From assembly GCA_020746105.1 (NCBI GenBank), contig CM036619.1, forward strand, positions 54,978,635 to 55,042,634: a DNA stretch of 64,000 nucleotides, read 5' to 3'. This stretch comes from Trogon surrucura (taxonomy: Eukaryota; Chordata; Aves; Trogoniformes; Trogonidae). Position 1 is the first letter of the stretch, and each line of letters begins with the position of its first letter. Shown here in pieces: positions 22,459 to 33,944 of this stretch. The position numbers and the translations under genes were made by a program. Below the pieces are notes generated by a model, which had not been told where the DNA came from, searched no databases, and worked only from the letters and a program-made list of their open reading frames with translations.

Positions 22459-25400
22459 AATGACAAGGGAGGTAAGTGATTTACTGAAGAGAATTAAAAG
22501 GACCAAAAAACCCATTAAAAAATGTTTACTACACTGTTGGACCTTACTCCTCACATTTGAGATACTGAGCGAATGAGAACCGAAGGTGTTCAGTGGTGCG
22601 AGTGGAGGAGACACAATTTGATGTCCGGCCTTTGGTGACGATGGGTTCTATGCTTTCATAAAGCATCAGCCATGGGTCATCGGGATCTTTAACAAGTGTC
22701 TTTAATCACTCCGCTTGATAACACAAGGTGGTGTGGCCTTTATCCTGTCCTTGAATTCTGCCAATTCTGCAAGCAGATCCGATCTGGATGTTGCAAAAAT
22801 GACAGTAACAAGGAAAGAGTGTGAGAAGGGAAAAGTACAAGTAAATTACCAAGTGGCAATCTTCCCTGGCTCATCTGAAATGCTCTTACCCTCCTCCTCT
22901 TGACATTACCTAATGACTGGAAGGGTTGATGCCTGTGTTATCATTAACATATTTGATAATCATCCCACAGAAAGTGGCACGCCTTTCCGACAGCAAAACA
23001 AAATTCCTATCAAGGAAAGAAAAATTTCATTAAAATCACTGTGACAAAGACCTTTTTGTGTTACATTTTGTATAGCCTCAGGCAATGCTGACTTCTCCAA
23101 TATCACTTAGTTGTTTCTACAGCTTCATTTTGTATTTATGTATTTCTCTACCCACACACACTACTGAAGGTAAATACTAATGTATCTGCTTCCCTTGGCT
23201 AAGCCCTAGACAAACAAACACAGAGGTGGTTTACCACGTTGTTTAAAGATGAGTGAAAGGTCTGAGGAAGAGTGAGGCTCTCTCAGGGCTGTCAGGAAGG
23301 CCGATGGATGAAATGCTGTCTATGTTCCGTCAGGAAGTAAATTCTGGAGAAGAAAATGGGACTGGAGAGGTTATTTCACCTCCACAGATGATTCTTCTTC
23401 CTGGAAATGTCCTGCCATTTTCAGCTCTGTCATGTGGTCTCTCTCAGCAAAAGATAGGTGTTTGGTATTTTCTCCAAAACTATTGATGATTTTTATTATC
23501 TTTTAAACAGTTTCAAGTGATGTCTATATGTTTTATGATATGTGACGTATACAGAAGCTGTGAGACAGAGGTTACAGAAAGGACTGGATCGTTTCCATGA
23601 AAGTAGCAGTAGTAGCCTGGATCTCATTCTGAGTCCCAGTCTTTGTGTCTTGTACCACAGCTGACTGATCAGACCACGATATACCCGAAGAAAAATATGA
23701 TAGAAGCACATTAGCCTTGCAGAGTTTAAAACTTCAGCTGAGGGAAACGATATGGCTGCATTTATACTTTAATTAGCAGAGGAAAATCACATCAAGTCCA
23801 GGGAATTATGCCAATCTACACTAGCAGAGGAGTTAGTCTTTAATATTTTGGGATAATCTCATTCGAATGCAAATTTATAAATATTTTTAGCATTCTGTAT
23901 TCTAGTTGCATTATTGCATGCAATAAACTAAGTAAACTACTAATGTAATTCAAAGCCTATTATGAAGGCTTGTATCTTGTTAACTGAGTCTGAAAATAAG
24001 AGGTAGCTATTATGTAAATGTCACACCCTTGAATTAATTGCATACTTTACATCATGAGTCTGACCCATACTTTACATAAGTCCCTCCACATTTTTTTGTG
24101 CCTGTTGTAACCAGAAAGTTTATGATATGAACATGCTTGCCAGTCACCTGGCTTATCTTAAACCACTGCATCATTGTCTCCATGTAGATGTCTCAGGCAC
24201 GTGTACATGAAGATAGAAAGGCAAAAAGAATCCCTGGGTTCATACAGTTTTATGTTTCACTTGCATTCAACAATAATGCATCCTTAACACTGATTTGTTC
24301 AATATTGACCTTTTATTATGTAAATAGATCACCTGCCTGCACAATGCAATCGACCAGATATGGGGTGATTGATTCAGAATTGCCTTGATGACTTCAGGTA
24401 AATGCTTTTCTTTTACAAAGTCTGCAGGTGTAGCATGGTCAAATATAATGTGTAGGATGTGTTCTTAAGCATGCAGTCACAATATTATAGTTTTTGGCTA
24501 TAGAGAATTTAAATGGCAATTCACTGTTTCTGTGGTTGTTCAGAGCACTTTTACCTGAAAAGAAAAGCAGAGAAGGCAGATGACGACTAATAATACAAAC
24601 AAAGTGATAAATAAATGCCTCTGTTTTGTACACATTTATAGATTGAATGTGGCAGAACTGATGAGGTGCAATCTTTTCAAAAACAAAAGATTCTCATGAT
24701 GAAAGACAGAAACAACACGAACAGGAATTCTTTGTCATAACTTATTGCAAAAAATATCTCCTCTCATGCAGTTCCCTGGATTTCTGTAGTTATTAAGTCT
24801 TTATTTCTCCTTGTAAAGGCAGTCTGAAATCTTTTATAAATGTGGTTTCCTTATCAAGGAGTGACGTTCAACTTCTGCAGGGTTGTTACCATGAGGTAGG
24901 ATGGATAAATGTCACTGAAATTTGGTATAGTTTAAATTTGCTTTCCCCTATGGATTCCTGCCTCTCTCCCTGTTTTGACAACAGCTGGAGTCAGTGGGTT
25001 CTACTACTGGAGAACATCTCTGATACTCTCTAATACTTATGAAGATAGTGGTGTGTGCTGAGGGCAGGTCCTGCCTCTATTTTAGGGAATTAAGAAGAAA
25101 CCATAACACAAACCCACAGTTCCTGACATTTGCTCTTCACAGATATCATCCCTAAAAAGAAAAAAAAAACACATTGAATAGCAAAAGGAGATCCTATTTT
25201 TCTATAGCTAGAGCTCCAAACCTTGGTGATAGTTGCTCCGAGACTGCAGGTGTTAATGCTGCTGATGTCAATCAGCTCTCTTGTTGGAGCCCTTGTTTCC
25301 ATCAGAAACATCACCTGAGGCTGACACAAAGGTCAGTCTTCTGTGCTGGCAAAGTGGAGCGATTTACTAGACATACCAGATAAAAAGCCTGATATTAATT

Positions 25401-26152
25401 CTTCTTGGTAAAGTGAAGGAAAATCCCTGTGACACTGAGGAAGTGGTGAGCTGAGACATGATGGTGTTGGTCTCTGACCTTGCATGTAAAGGAGCCTGTG
25501 TTTCTGGCAGCTATGACACGTTGGGAGCAATATGTTTATCAGCTTTCTCTGCTGACACCTTTTGCTCCTGTTGGATAACTTTATGCCTGTTGTCTGTTTT
25601 GTCAGGAGTAAAAATGTAAAGGTTGAATTTCATCATGCAGTACTAAATAAAACAGAAGACTATTCATAAAAATGATTTGACTGCAAAAGCTTTTAAAATA
25701 TTTTAGTTTAGTTTGTTAATAATTGTATGGTGAGCACTTCTCTGAAATTAGAAAGATGATATACAATATGCTGCCTTGCATTTAATTAAAACACATTATA
25801 ATAGCACTTGTATGAATAGTTTTGGACAAAGTGCAGTTGAATTGTTCCTAATTTGGTGACTGGAGGACTGCCATTTTTTTTCACTTATAACAATAGGAAG
25901 AGTGAGAAAAAATTATTACAAAAGCTGCCGGCCCCGAATCTCAGCTATCGCTAAACAACTCACAGAACAGCTTGGGAATGACAGAGTGTAGGCATATAAA
26001 TATGGACTTTTCACTCTTGTGGATGTGTATGTCAGGATGGACTCCATATTTTTCAACTTCTACTTTTCTTGTAGCAGTTACTAGATGTTTGAGTCCACAC
26101 AAAAAAATGGAAAAAATTGAAGAAGGCAAGAAAATTGACTTCAACTACAAAC

Positions 26153-26170
26153 AAAAGACAATTGTCTTTT
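26153..26170. repeat. 18-bp perfect palindrome before a T tract
   Basis: AAAAGACAATTGTCTTTT reads the same on both strands and leads into a run of T (26167-26180). On the plus strand it looks like a hairpin plus U run, but in a vertebrate genome this carries no terminator meaning by itself. Confidence 0.8.
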
Positions 26171-29100
26171 TTTTTTTTTTCAAGCTTTCACAAATGGGCT
26201 GTAAAATTTCTATGCCTATGTGGGAGGACAATGGGTACCTGTAATGAGCTTGGCTGCATATTTTGTATAATTTATAAAGGACTGCTCTACTAGGCTGGAA
26301 GCAGCAAAAAACTCACCAAAAAAAAACTAAAAAAAAAAAAGAAAGAAAACCAGTACTGTATAGTATATGAGACAAATCTTTCTTACTATAGTAAGATGCA
26401 TGGTGAAGTCAGAAAAAAACTAACCCACATGTTTTGTAGTCCTAAAAGAGATAGTACAGCAGTATAATACAAGTTTCTAAAATATAATTCTCTAAATTAG
26501 CTGTGTTGAAATGCATTAAATTGGGATTTATCATGAAGGTTTCATCTATCTCCTGTAGCAGAATGTTTTTACACAGAATGAACAATCCTCTCCCTGGAGG
26601 GACTAGTTCTGCTTTTCAGTATCCAAAGATACCATGCACATCTAAAACAGACCTCGGCAACTCTTGTGGTCACAAAGGGCTGCACGGCTTTGGAAGACGG
26701 TTATGTCATAATGCTAATCTTGGCAATACAACTAATAAAGTGCCTGCTTTCAGCACTTCCCAGCATTATTGCGCTCTGTGAGAGCCGCAGATGTGTTCCT
26801 TTAATTTTTTCAGGAGCTCAGTTAATTCCATGCCTAATCTCAGGTACACAGAAGCAGCAAAGTGGCTGAAAAAGAAACTGCGTAATGCCGCAGCCTTTGC
26901 CAGAGATAAGCACCCTAATTCTCCTCTCTGTTACACTGACTTGATGCCAGTGTTACTTCGCTAACTTCAGTATAATTCCCTCTACTCCCCATGTAAAACT
27001 GGTTTGACAGATTAGAGAAGCAAATCCAAAGGGGGATGTTTGCAGGAATTTTGTGCATTTGCTGTATTGCTCTTACATATTGTGTATATGCTCTGCTACA
27101 AATATATCCCCCACAAGAAATAGATAAGCTGAAAATGTTGAGCAGTTGAGCAGCAAAGAACACATTTACCACTGCACACAAGAAGTGCTACCACCTCAAG
27201 TAATTGCAAGCAAATTAGTATAACTGTCTCAATCAGTGTTTCTTTTATTGGGAATTCTACTTCAAATGTTTAACTTCCTTTACTAGAAAGCTTTTCTTAA
27301 TGAACAAAACTCACTTTACGCTGAGAAATTACCTGGGAGAATGTACAGAGTTTACTAGGCCTAAGTGACTTGAAATGAAATAATAATAACAGGACAGTGA
27401 ATGAGACAGCTTGATGTTCTTGTTAGCAGTCTTCTCTGCAAAATTTTGTTTCACTGGCTTTTCTCAATGTTAGAACCTGGGCCTTGCAATGAAAGCTGAA
27501 AATAGACTGTAGACCTTTTCCCTCCTGTTTTGGAAAAATATTTGCTGAATAGTTAAACAAAATATTTCATTCTTGTACCCTTGAGAAGCTGACTATATTT
27601 AAGAAGCCAAGGCTAGGATACATTGCATTTCTAAGCAACTTTATGCTCCTTTATTGGTTTTGTGGGGGCTTTAGTTTCATTTCAAGACTTCAAAAAGGAA
27701 AATAACCACTATGGGAGAGTGATCTTTTTTTTAAAAAAAGGAGAAAAAGATTTCCTCAGACATACATTAAATGTTCTAGAGCTGTCCAACTTCATTGGCA
27801 TAATTTTTCCTGAAGCAAGTCACAATAAGTTCTGCCCTTAATTAACCTTCCTACTGGCACACTGCTAGTCTGCCAGCAGTATGATCTTCATGCTTTTGTC
27901 TCATACTCACTGAGCAACACTTATTTTATCATATTAAGCTGACATAAATGCGAGGTGCTAACTACATTACCTTGTGCTATTTTTCACTACAACCGATTCT
28001 TAAATTCCACTCACCTTTTGAAATTCAAAACCTAGGAAGGAGTAACTTTAACAAAATAAATTTTTTAGTTTTTTTTAAATGACTGAAATCCATAAAATAT
28101 TTTCTTAAATTTTACAAGCAAAGAGAAAAAAATGAATGTCACCTCACTGTATGTGAGGATACCTTAATATGAAGAAGATACAGTATGAAAAATACTGTAA
28201 TTTTTTGCCTAGGTAGCTTCTGGCCATTGAATACACAGAATGTTGCCCAGAGCAAGAGAAGTTCATTCAAATGTGAATGTTCCCTATTGAATAGAGCAAA
28301 GAAGTAGAAGCCTGCTAATGGCTTTTGAGAAAGCATGTGAACAGGCAGTGTTTGAAGATAAAGGAAGAACAGTCCCAGGTCCTGGAAAAAAACAACCTAT
28401 TAATCAGTGACAGTAAATGGGAGGTTTAAATGAAGAAACATTTGGCAGGCTCAGATGTTAATATGGGCAGACTCCAGAAGGCACCCTGTCTAACAGAGCA
28501 ACACAAAAAAAATGTATCAAAATTGGTACATTTAGGCATGTCTGTCAGCGCTGCAATATCTTTTTAACTGATGGCCATACAAGATCACAATAAATGTTCA
28601 TCTTGTTCAGTGGTGACTAGCTAATATATTCCTTCCCCTTCTGTTTTTGGCCTAAAAGGTATATTGGTAAATGCCTGGTAAAATTCTAGTATGGAATCTC
28701 AGTGAAAGAAAAAAATATTTTTTTTAATGTAAAACACAAATTCTGCTTTTTTGGTGAAACATAAATGTTGTTGAGAATGTACAGTATTGAGAGGAGAGAG
28801 CAGGAATCCACAGAAGAAAAGGAATCCCTCTGAGGAACAAATTTGAGGTAGTTTGCAATTTTTTTAAATTCTTGGAAATTTGATTAAATGCACAGTCTTA
28901 GGTCAATACATATGGTAACATATGGCTGTTACTTGACATCTGTGAATGAATCAGAAGTGACATGCACCAAAATTTGGAACTAGGAAGCTGTTTTACACAC
29001 ACAGTTTTTGTCTGTAGCATACACTCCCCCAAAACAGGCCTCTTGCTTAAGACCAACTTAAGGATTGCCTTGGAAGTCTTATTCTATTTTAATTCTTCCT

Positions 29101-29373
29101 TTTTTTTTTTTTTTATCCTTTGGACTTGTGTATACTTCATCCACATCTTCAGATCACTCTGAGCCTTGTCACGCATTGCTCTTCTTGTATGACATACCAC
29201 AAAACAGCGTTCTGTGTTTCCTAAGTTAGTTGATACAGCTTTTGTAAATCTTCCTTTCAGTGCAAAAGCATCACAAGTCTTTGCTTCCAAAACATGTTTT
29301 CTTTCTCAGCCATGTGAACAGAGAACTTAAGGGAAATATATCTCCCATTTCTGACCCTGATGAAACTGCTGGT

Positions 29374-30507
29374 ATCATAGAATGTTAGGGATTGGAAGGG
29401 ACCTCGAAAGATCATCAAGTCCAATCCCCCTGCCAGAGCAGGAACGCCTAGATTATGCTACACAGGAACCTGTCCAGGCAGGTCTTGAATGTCTCCAGAG
29501 AAGGAGACTCCACAACCTCCCTGGGCAGCCTGTTCCAGTGTTCCGTCACCCTCACTGAGAAGAAGTTTCTTCTCGAGTTTAAGTGGAACCTCTTATGTTC
29601 CAGTTTCAGCCCATTACCCCTTGTCCTATCAGTGGTTGTCAACGAGAAGAGCCTGGCTCCATCCTCGTGACACTCCCCCTTGATATATTTGTAAACATTA
29701 ATGAGGTCACCCCTCAGTCTCCTCTTCTCCAAACTAAAGAGCCCCAGCTCCCTCAGTCTTTTCTCATAAGGGAGATGCTCCACTCCCTTAATCATCCTAG
29801 TTGCCCTGTGCTGGACTCTCTCCAGCAGTTCCCTGTCTTTCTTGAGCTGAGGGGCCCAGAACTGGACACAATATTCCAGATGGGGTCTCACCAGGGCAGA
29901 GTAGAGGGGAAGGAGAACCTCTCTCGACCTACTAACCACCCCCCTTCTAATACACCCCAGGATGCCATTGGCCGTCCTGGCCACAAGGGCACAGTGCTGG
30001 CTCATGGTCATCCTGTTGTCCACCAAGACTCCCAGGTCCCTTTCCCCTACACTGCTCTCTAATAAGTCATTCCCCAACTTATACTGGAACCTGGGGTTTT
30101 TCCTACCCAGATGCAAGACTCTACACTTACCCTTGTTATACTTCATTAAATTTTTCCCCACCCAACCCTCCAGCCTGTCCAGGTCTCGCTGAATGGCAGC
30201 ACAGCCTTCTGGCGTGTCAGCCACTCCTCCCAGCTTGGTGTCATCAGCAAACTTGCTGATAGTATTCTCTAGTCCCTCATCCAAGTCATCGATGAATATA
30301 TTGAATAATAGTGGTCCCAGTACCAACCCTTGAGGGACTCCACTGGATACAGGCCTCCAACCAGACTCCACCCCATTGACTACAACTCTTTGGCTTCTTC
30401 CCCTTAGCCAGTTCACAGTCCACCTCACTACCCGAGAGTCTAGACCACACTTCCTCAGTTTAACAGCAAGGATGCTGTGGGAGACTGTGTCAAATGCTTT
30501 ACTGAAG
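29374..30507 (-). mobile_element. CR1 LINE, 5' truncated, well preserved
   Basis: On the minus strand it starts inside RT motif A ('FSKAFDTVS') at about 30507 and runs to the 3' UTR. Its tail is short, a single 'ATTCTATGAT' unit at 29374. The 3' UTR has the paired 'tgccagagcagg' block. It is closely related to the copy at 47469-48097: I count about ten substitutions over the first ~265 shared bases. The truncation point falls next to 'catcgaatctg', with no visible target-site duplication. Confidence 0.92.
29448..30507 (-). pseudogene. CR1 ORF2 RT and C-terminal domain, open frame
   Basis: The frame is open for about 353 codons from the truncation point to the natural stop. The first ATG is at 30428, giving a 326-residue frame. 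From that Met, 'GVPQG' (residues 30-34) is RT motif B and FADD (residues 60-63, Asp62/Asp63) is motif C. The C-terminal part has 'RRLRGDL' and '[11 protein letters not shown]'. The endonuclease, the N-terminal RT motifs and the first catalytic Asp of motif A are missing through 5' truncation. The unbroken frame fits a fairly recent insertion and not selection, because the product would lack essential domains. Confidence 0.88.
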
Positions 30508-30764
30508 CATCGAATCTGTATTGACCTCTTGCGTTGACATCCAGGCTAAAATTTTTTTAAAAAAATATGTGCTTATTTTCTGCTCAGCAGAAAGAAGCAA
30601 CTTGATTTGAATTTTCTGTTACCAGAGCAGCTAGCAAAATTGAGAGTGCTACAGTTTCAAAGGCTAAAATCTGTATTTGTGTTAACATCTCACAGTGAAT
30701 AAACTCACGTTTTTACATTGAGTTTTGCAGTCAGGCCTAATATGACTAGTGGTCTACACTGGCA
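30508..30764. other. Unique DNA
   Basis: Nothing is recognised between the CR1 copy and the SINE relic. Confidence 0.4.
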
Positions 30765-30933
30765 GTCAAGAGCTCTGGATTTCACGAGGTCTTATTCTGC
30801 ATCTTTAGGATTCTCCTGGGTAAATCACTTTCTCTGTGTGCTTTAGTTTACCATTTGTTTAATGACCTTTGTGAAATGCTATAAAGTCAGTGATTCCCTG
30901 CTGCAATGCAGTGTTATGTGTTATTATCACAGC
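30765..30933 (+). mobile_element. MIR-like CORE-SINE relic
   Basis: The landmarks are in the order of MIR/CORE-SINEs: 'gggtaaatcactttctctgt' (compare the MIR phrase gggcaagtcacttaacctctctgt), 'gctttagtttaccatttgt' (compare cctcagtttcc-catctgt), 'gtgaaatgctataaa' and 'tgttattatca' near the end. The family is ancient and shared across amniotes. The left part ('gagctctggatttcacgagg') is only roughly alignable. No intact pol III box is seen. Confidence 0.5.
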
Positions 30934-31116
30934 AAGTTTGCTCTTGAACATCAGTTGCTAGATTCCTGTAAATGGGATATGATGGATGAAAACATCAACA
31001 GCTGGTGAATACCACACACAACTCTTCACATACAGCTGTGGCATTCTATTGAAGCCAGTAGTTACAAGTCTATACCAAGTCTTTATGACTCCTGTTTGAT
31101 CCTGTCAACACTGACA
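30934..31116. other. Sequence upstream of an AATAAA/poly(A) pair
   Basis: No coding similarity is recognised. If the poly(A) tract at 31150 marks a retroposed transcript, this stretch would be its 3' UTR. Confidence 0.35.
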
Positions 31117-31162
31117 AATAAAGACTTGCAGCACCAACAGGTTCATCTGAAAAAAAAAAAAA
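31117..31162 (+). other. AATAAA followed by an A13 tract (retroposed-transcript signature?)
   Basis: AATAAA at 31117-31122 lies 28 bases before a pure run of 13 A (31150-31162). This spacing is typical of the end of a polyadenylated mRNA copied into the genome. No parent gene, start point or target-site duplication could be identified, so chance remains possible. Confidence 0.4.
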
Positions 31163-33918
31163 GGAAGATTTTGCTCACAGAGTTTCTCTTTAGGTAAATG
31201 TCAGACAAGTCAATGTGTCAGACATGTCTCTGAGATTTTCCCAACTGCACTGGGGCAGACAAGCTCATTTAAATCTCATAATTGAAAATTTGGCTCTGGA
31301 GCACCTTTTAATATTTTGCTCTAGCTTGTGGTCAACAGGAAGTGATGAAACTTGTCTTGAAATAAACTTTGTTGTGTTAGTGTATTTTTAAACTGTAGTA
31401 TTTGTGTTGGGTAGCGTTAGGACGGATGGTGTTCAGAGATATGGCACCAGGTTAAGGTGTTGGAGAGCTGGATTGAATTTTTCACTACTTTGCACGTGAT
31501 TCTGGTTACATTATCTCACCACTTATGAAATGGAACTTGTGATCCTGATTTGCTTGTAGGTTTAGACATAGACATAAAAACAAAAGGAGGCAAGATCTGT
31601 ATATTATTGTTATTTTATGAACACTAAGACAATAATAATAACAATGAAAGATACTTCAAGTAGTTTCCTTCCCATTTTTGGAGGATATATTGAGGATCTG
31701 TTGTATAGAGTTATCTGATAAGCAAGTTTTGGATCATTAGCAATTGCTCCCTATGGAATCAAATCTCCCTAGGCTTACCATAAACCATTGGTACGTTGTT
31801 TGATTGCTTAGTTTTCCAAATTAAAGCTCCTTGTTCTCGATAGAAAATAAAGCTGGGACAGTGCCTGAACTAGAAACAAAATTGACATTCAGCCTGAATG
31901 TAAGTGAAGGCATCTGCAAACCATAAAGGTAGCAATGCCAATATTGGCTTCTGTCTTGTTTCTGGTCTCACAGCTCTGCTGCTGAAAGCAGTGCATATTA
32001 CAGTCCTAATCTCTGGCACTAAAAATGCTTTGTTCCCTGGAAGAAAATTTAGTGCTGTTGCAGTGCCAGTTTTTACAATGATGCAGGTTAGTGGTGTTGA
32101 AAGAGATATAAAATGAACAACTAGTATGGATTCCTCAGGAAACCCCTAGGAAATGTGTGTGGCTTGTGGTCCTTGTTCTCTGTTTGCATCTGCAGATGCA
32201 TCAAAGTGCTCCCTTCTAATAACTTCTGCTCTTACTAAGCTGTAGTAAGGTGAAAGGTGTTAACTTTTCTGTTTCTTAATTCTGTAGGTTTTTATTTTCA
32301 ACTTAGATGTAGAAATACATGCTTTCAAATCTTCTAAAAAAAAAAGCATCCCACAGAGTCTAGTAAAACCGAAGGAGTAGTCAAAATTTTGAAAAACATG
32401 TTTTTTTCTCCTTGATCCTCCATTTCCAGTCATCATCCTTTTCCAATCCACAGCAGTCTTGCACTCTGAGGTTGGGCACAATATCCAAGACCGATATGAT
32501 TTTATAAGCTCTGGATTGTATTGATTCATTTTAAATAAATGTTTATAAATCACCTGGTATCACTATCACATTGCTTAGTAAGATAAGTCCATTTGCTTAT
32601 TTATTTCCAAAAGGAACTCCATATGTTCAATACAGCTGGAAGACAAAGCATATCTACTCGTCAGTGAGTTCTGTGTAGTCTATGTGTCTGAATCAGAAAA
32701 CACTGTGCAAGAAATTGTGTGTTAATAGGAAACATTTAAAGTAAAATTGGTGGCTGAATAGTCTGTTGTGGGACTTGCAGTCTTAGGCTATCAGAGCTGC
32801 TAGATGTTGCAATCTTTGAGCAGCTCTCACTACTGCAAAAATTGTCTCTAATGCTCATATTTCCCTTTGAAATGATTGCAGCAGCACTGAATAAGCGACT
32901 AAATACTGCCCAATTTAGTTACATTCTCTGCCTTGTCAGCTGCCTTCAGTACTTCTTCTTACACCAACTATTGATTCTTCTGTGACAGCTTCCCTCTGTA
33001 CAGATTTTCCTCTTTCATGAAACATCTCTTTGCTTTTTCCACTCATTTTTTCCTAATCGCTTTTACTATTAAATTTGCAAAGAAACTTCGATGTTAGTGT
33101 GAAGATGCATACATCAGATTTCCAAAGAAGCTTAAGAGCAGTTAGGAGAAATTAATGAGTCTTATATTCATACTTGCAAGAACCAGGCAGCCTTTTTTTC
33201 TCCTGTGCACAAGCTGTTCAGTGTCAGTGGCTCCATGTACTCTGTAGAGACGTAAGTCTTGTGAATGGACTAGAACTCTCCTGTGAATAAATAATGTCCA
33301 TCATCCCTATGACAGCTTGAGCCCCTTGACAGACTGAGCTGGTAAGAAATCTTTTTTGCCCTTGCAGCAAAAATCAGAGTCTCTGTAGGATGAATCATTT
33401 GCATCTGTTCAGATATGGTCAGACCATACCACCGTAAGGGTAGTAATAAAGCGTGGAGGTGGCTGCAAGAGGTGATTGCAAGGCAAGTGCACTATGAGCA
33501 TGATTTAATGCTTGGGGTCCTCCCAAGATTTCTTCCTTTACCTTCCCTCTGATCAACAACAGAGCATGAGGAACTCCATCAAGTTAGAAGTATGGATGGT
33601 CAGGAAATTCAACATCTGCTTAGCCTTGCATCCTTACTTGAAGTGCAGCAAAGTCCTGCTACCTTGCTACAGGCGTGTGGGGATACAAAGGTTGTTGGAT
33701 GAAAGATTAAAGCAAACAGTAAGAGGGAATTTTTGAGAAGAGTAATCATTTTATATGTTAAATTTGTCTTTCATTGAACCTTCTGCTGCAGTAAACTGAT
33801 ATTTTCAAGGATTTCTGTTTGAATTAATTAAATATTAAAAAAATAATTAGTGGAAAACTTTTCCTCTATTAACAGCTATCACATTCAGTAATCTGTTTCC
33901 TCAGCTAGAAAAAAAAAA
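31163..33918. other. Unique AT-rich DNA
   Basis: No gene is recognised. Frames do not exceed about 100 codons. A weak MIR-like similarity at 31460-31560 was judged too poor to call. Confidence 0.4.
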
Positions 33919-33944
33919 ATTTCTTTTCTTCAGAGAAAAGAAAT
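33919..33944. repeat. 11-bp perfect hairpin with 4-base loop
   Basis: ATTTCTTTTCT (33919-33929) pairs fully with AGAAAAGAAAT (33934-33944) around the loop TCAG. It follows an A run at 33909-33919. The low complexity makes it easy to form by chance. Confidence 0.8.

Larger units (their letters stand above)
22102..29373. other. Unique AT-rich DNA
   Basis: No host gene is recognised. Low-complexity tracts include the A-rich run 26316-26348 and T run 29100-29114. Hairpins at 22420-22458 and 26153-26170 are listed separately. The stretch 26660-26935 is more even in composition and CpG-containing, and could be conserved noncoding DNA. Confidence 0.4.

Noticed and set aside
26153..26180. Palindrome followed by a T run, resembling a Rho-independent terminator
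   Set aside because: The DNA is vertebrate nuclear DNA, so a bacterial terminator is not meaningful. No pol III gene precedes it.
31455..31600. A second MIR-like stretch ('tctggttacattatctcacc', 'ttatgaaatggaac')
   Set aside because: Only scattered words fit the MIR core and the spacing is poor. It is not distinguishable from chance by eye.
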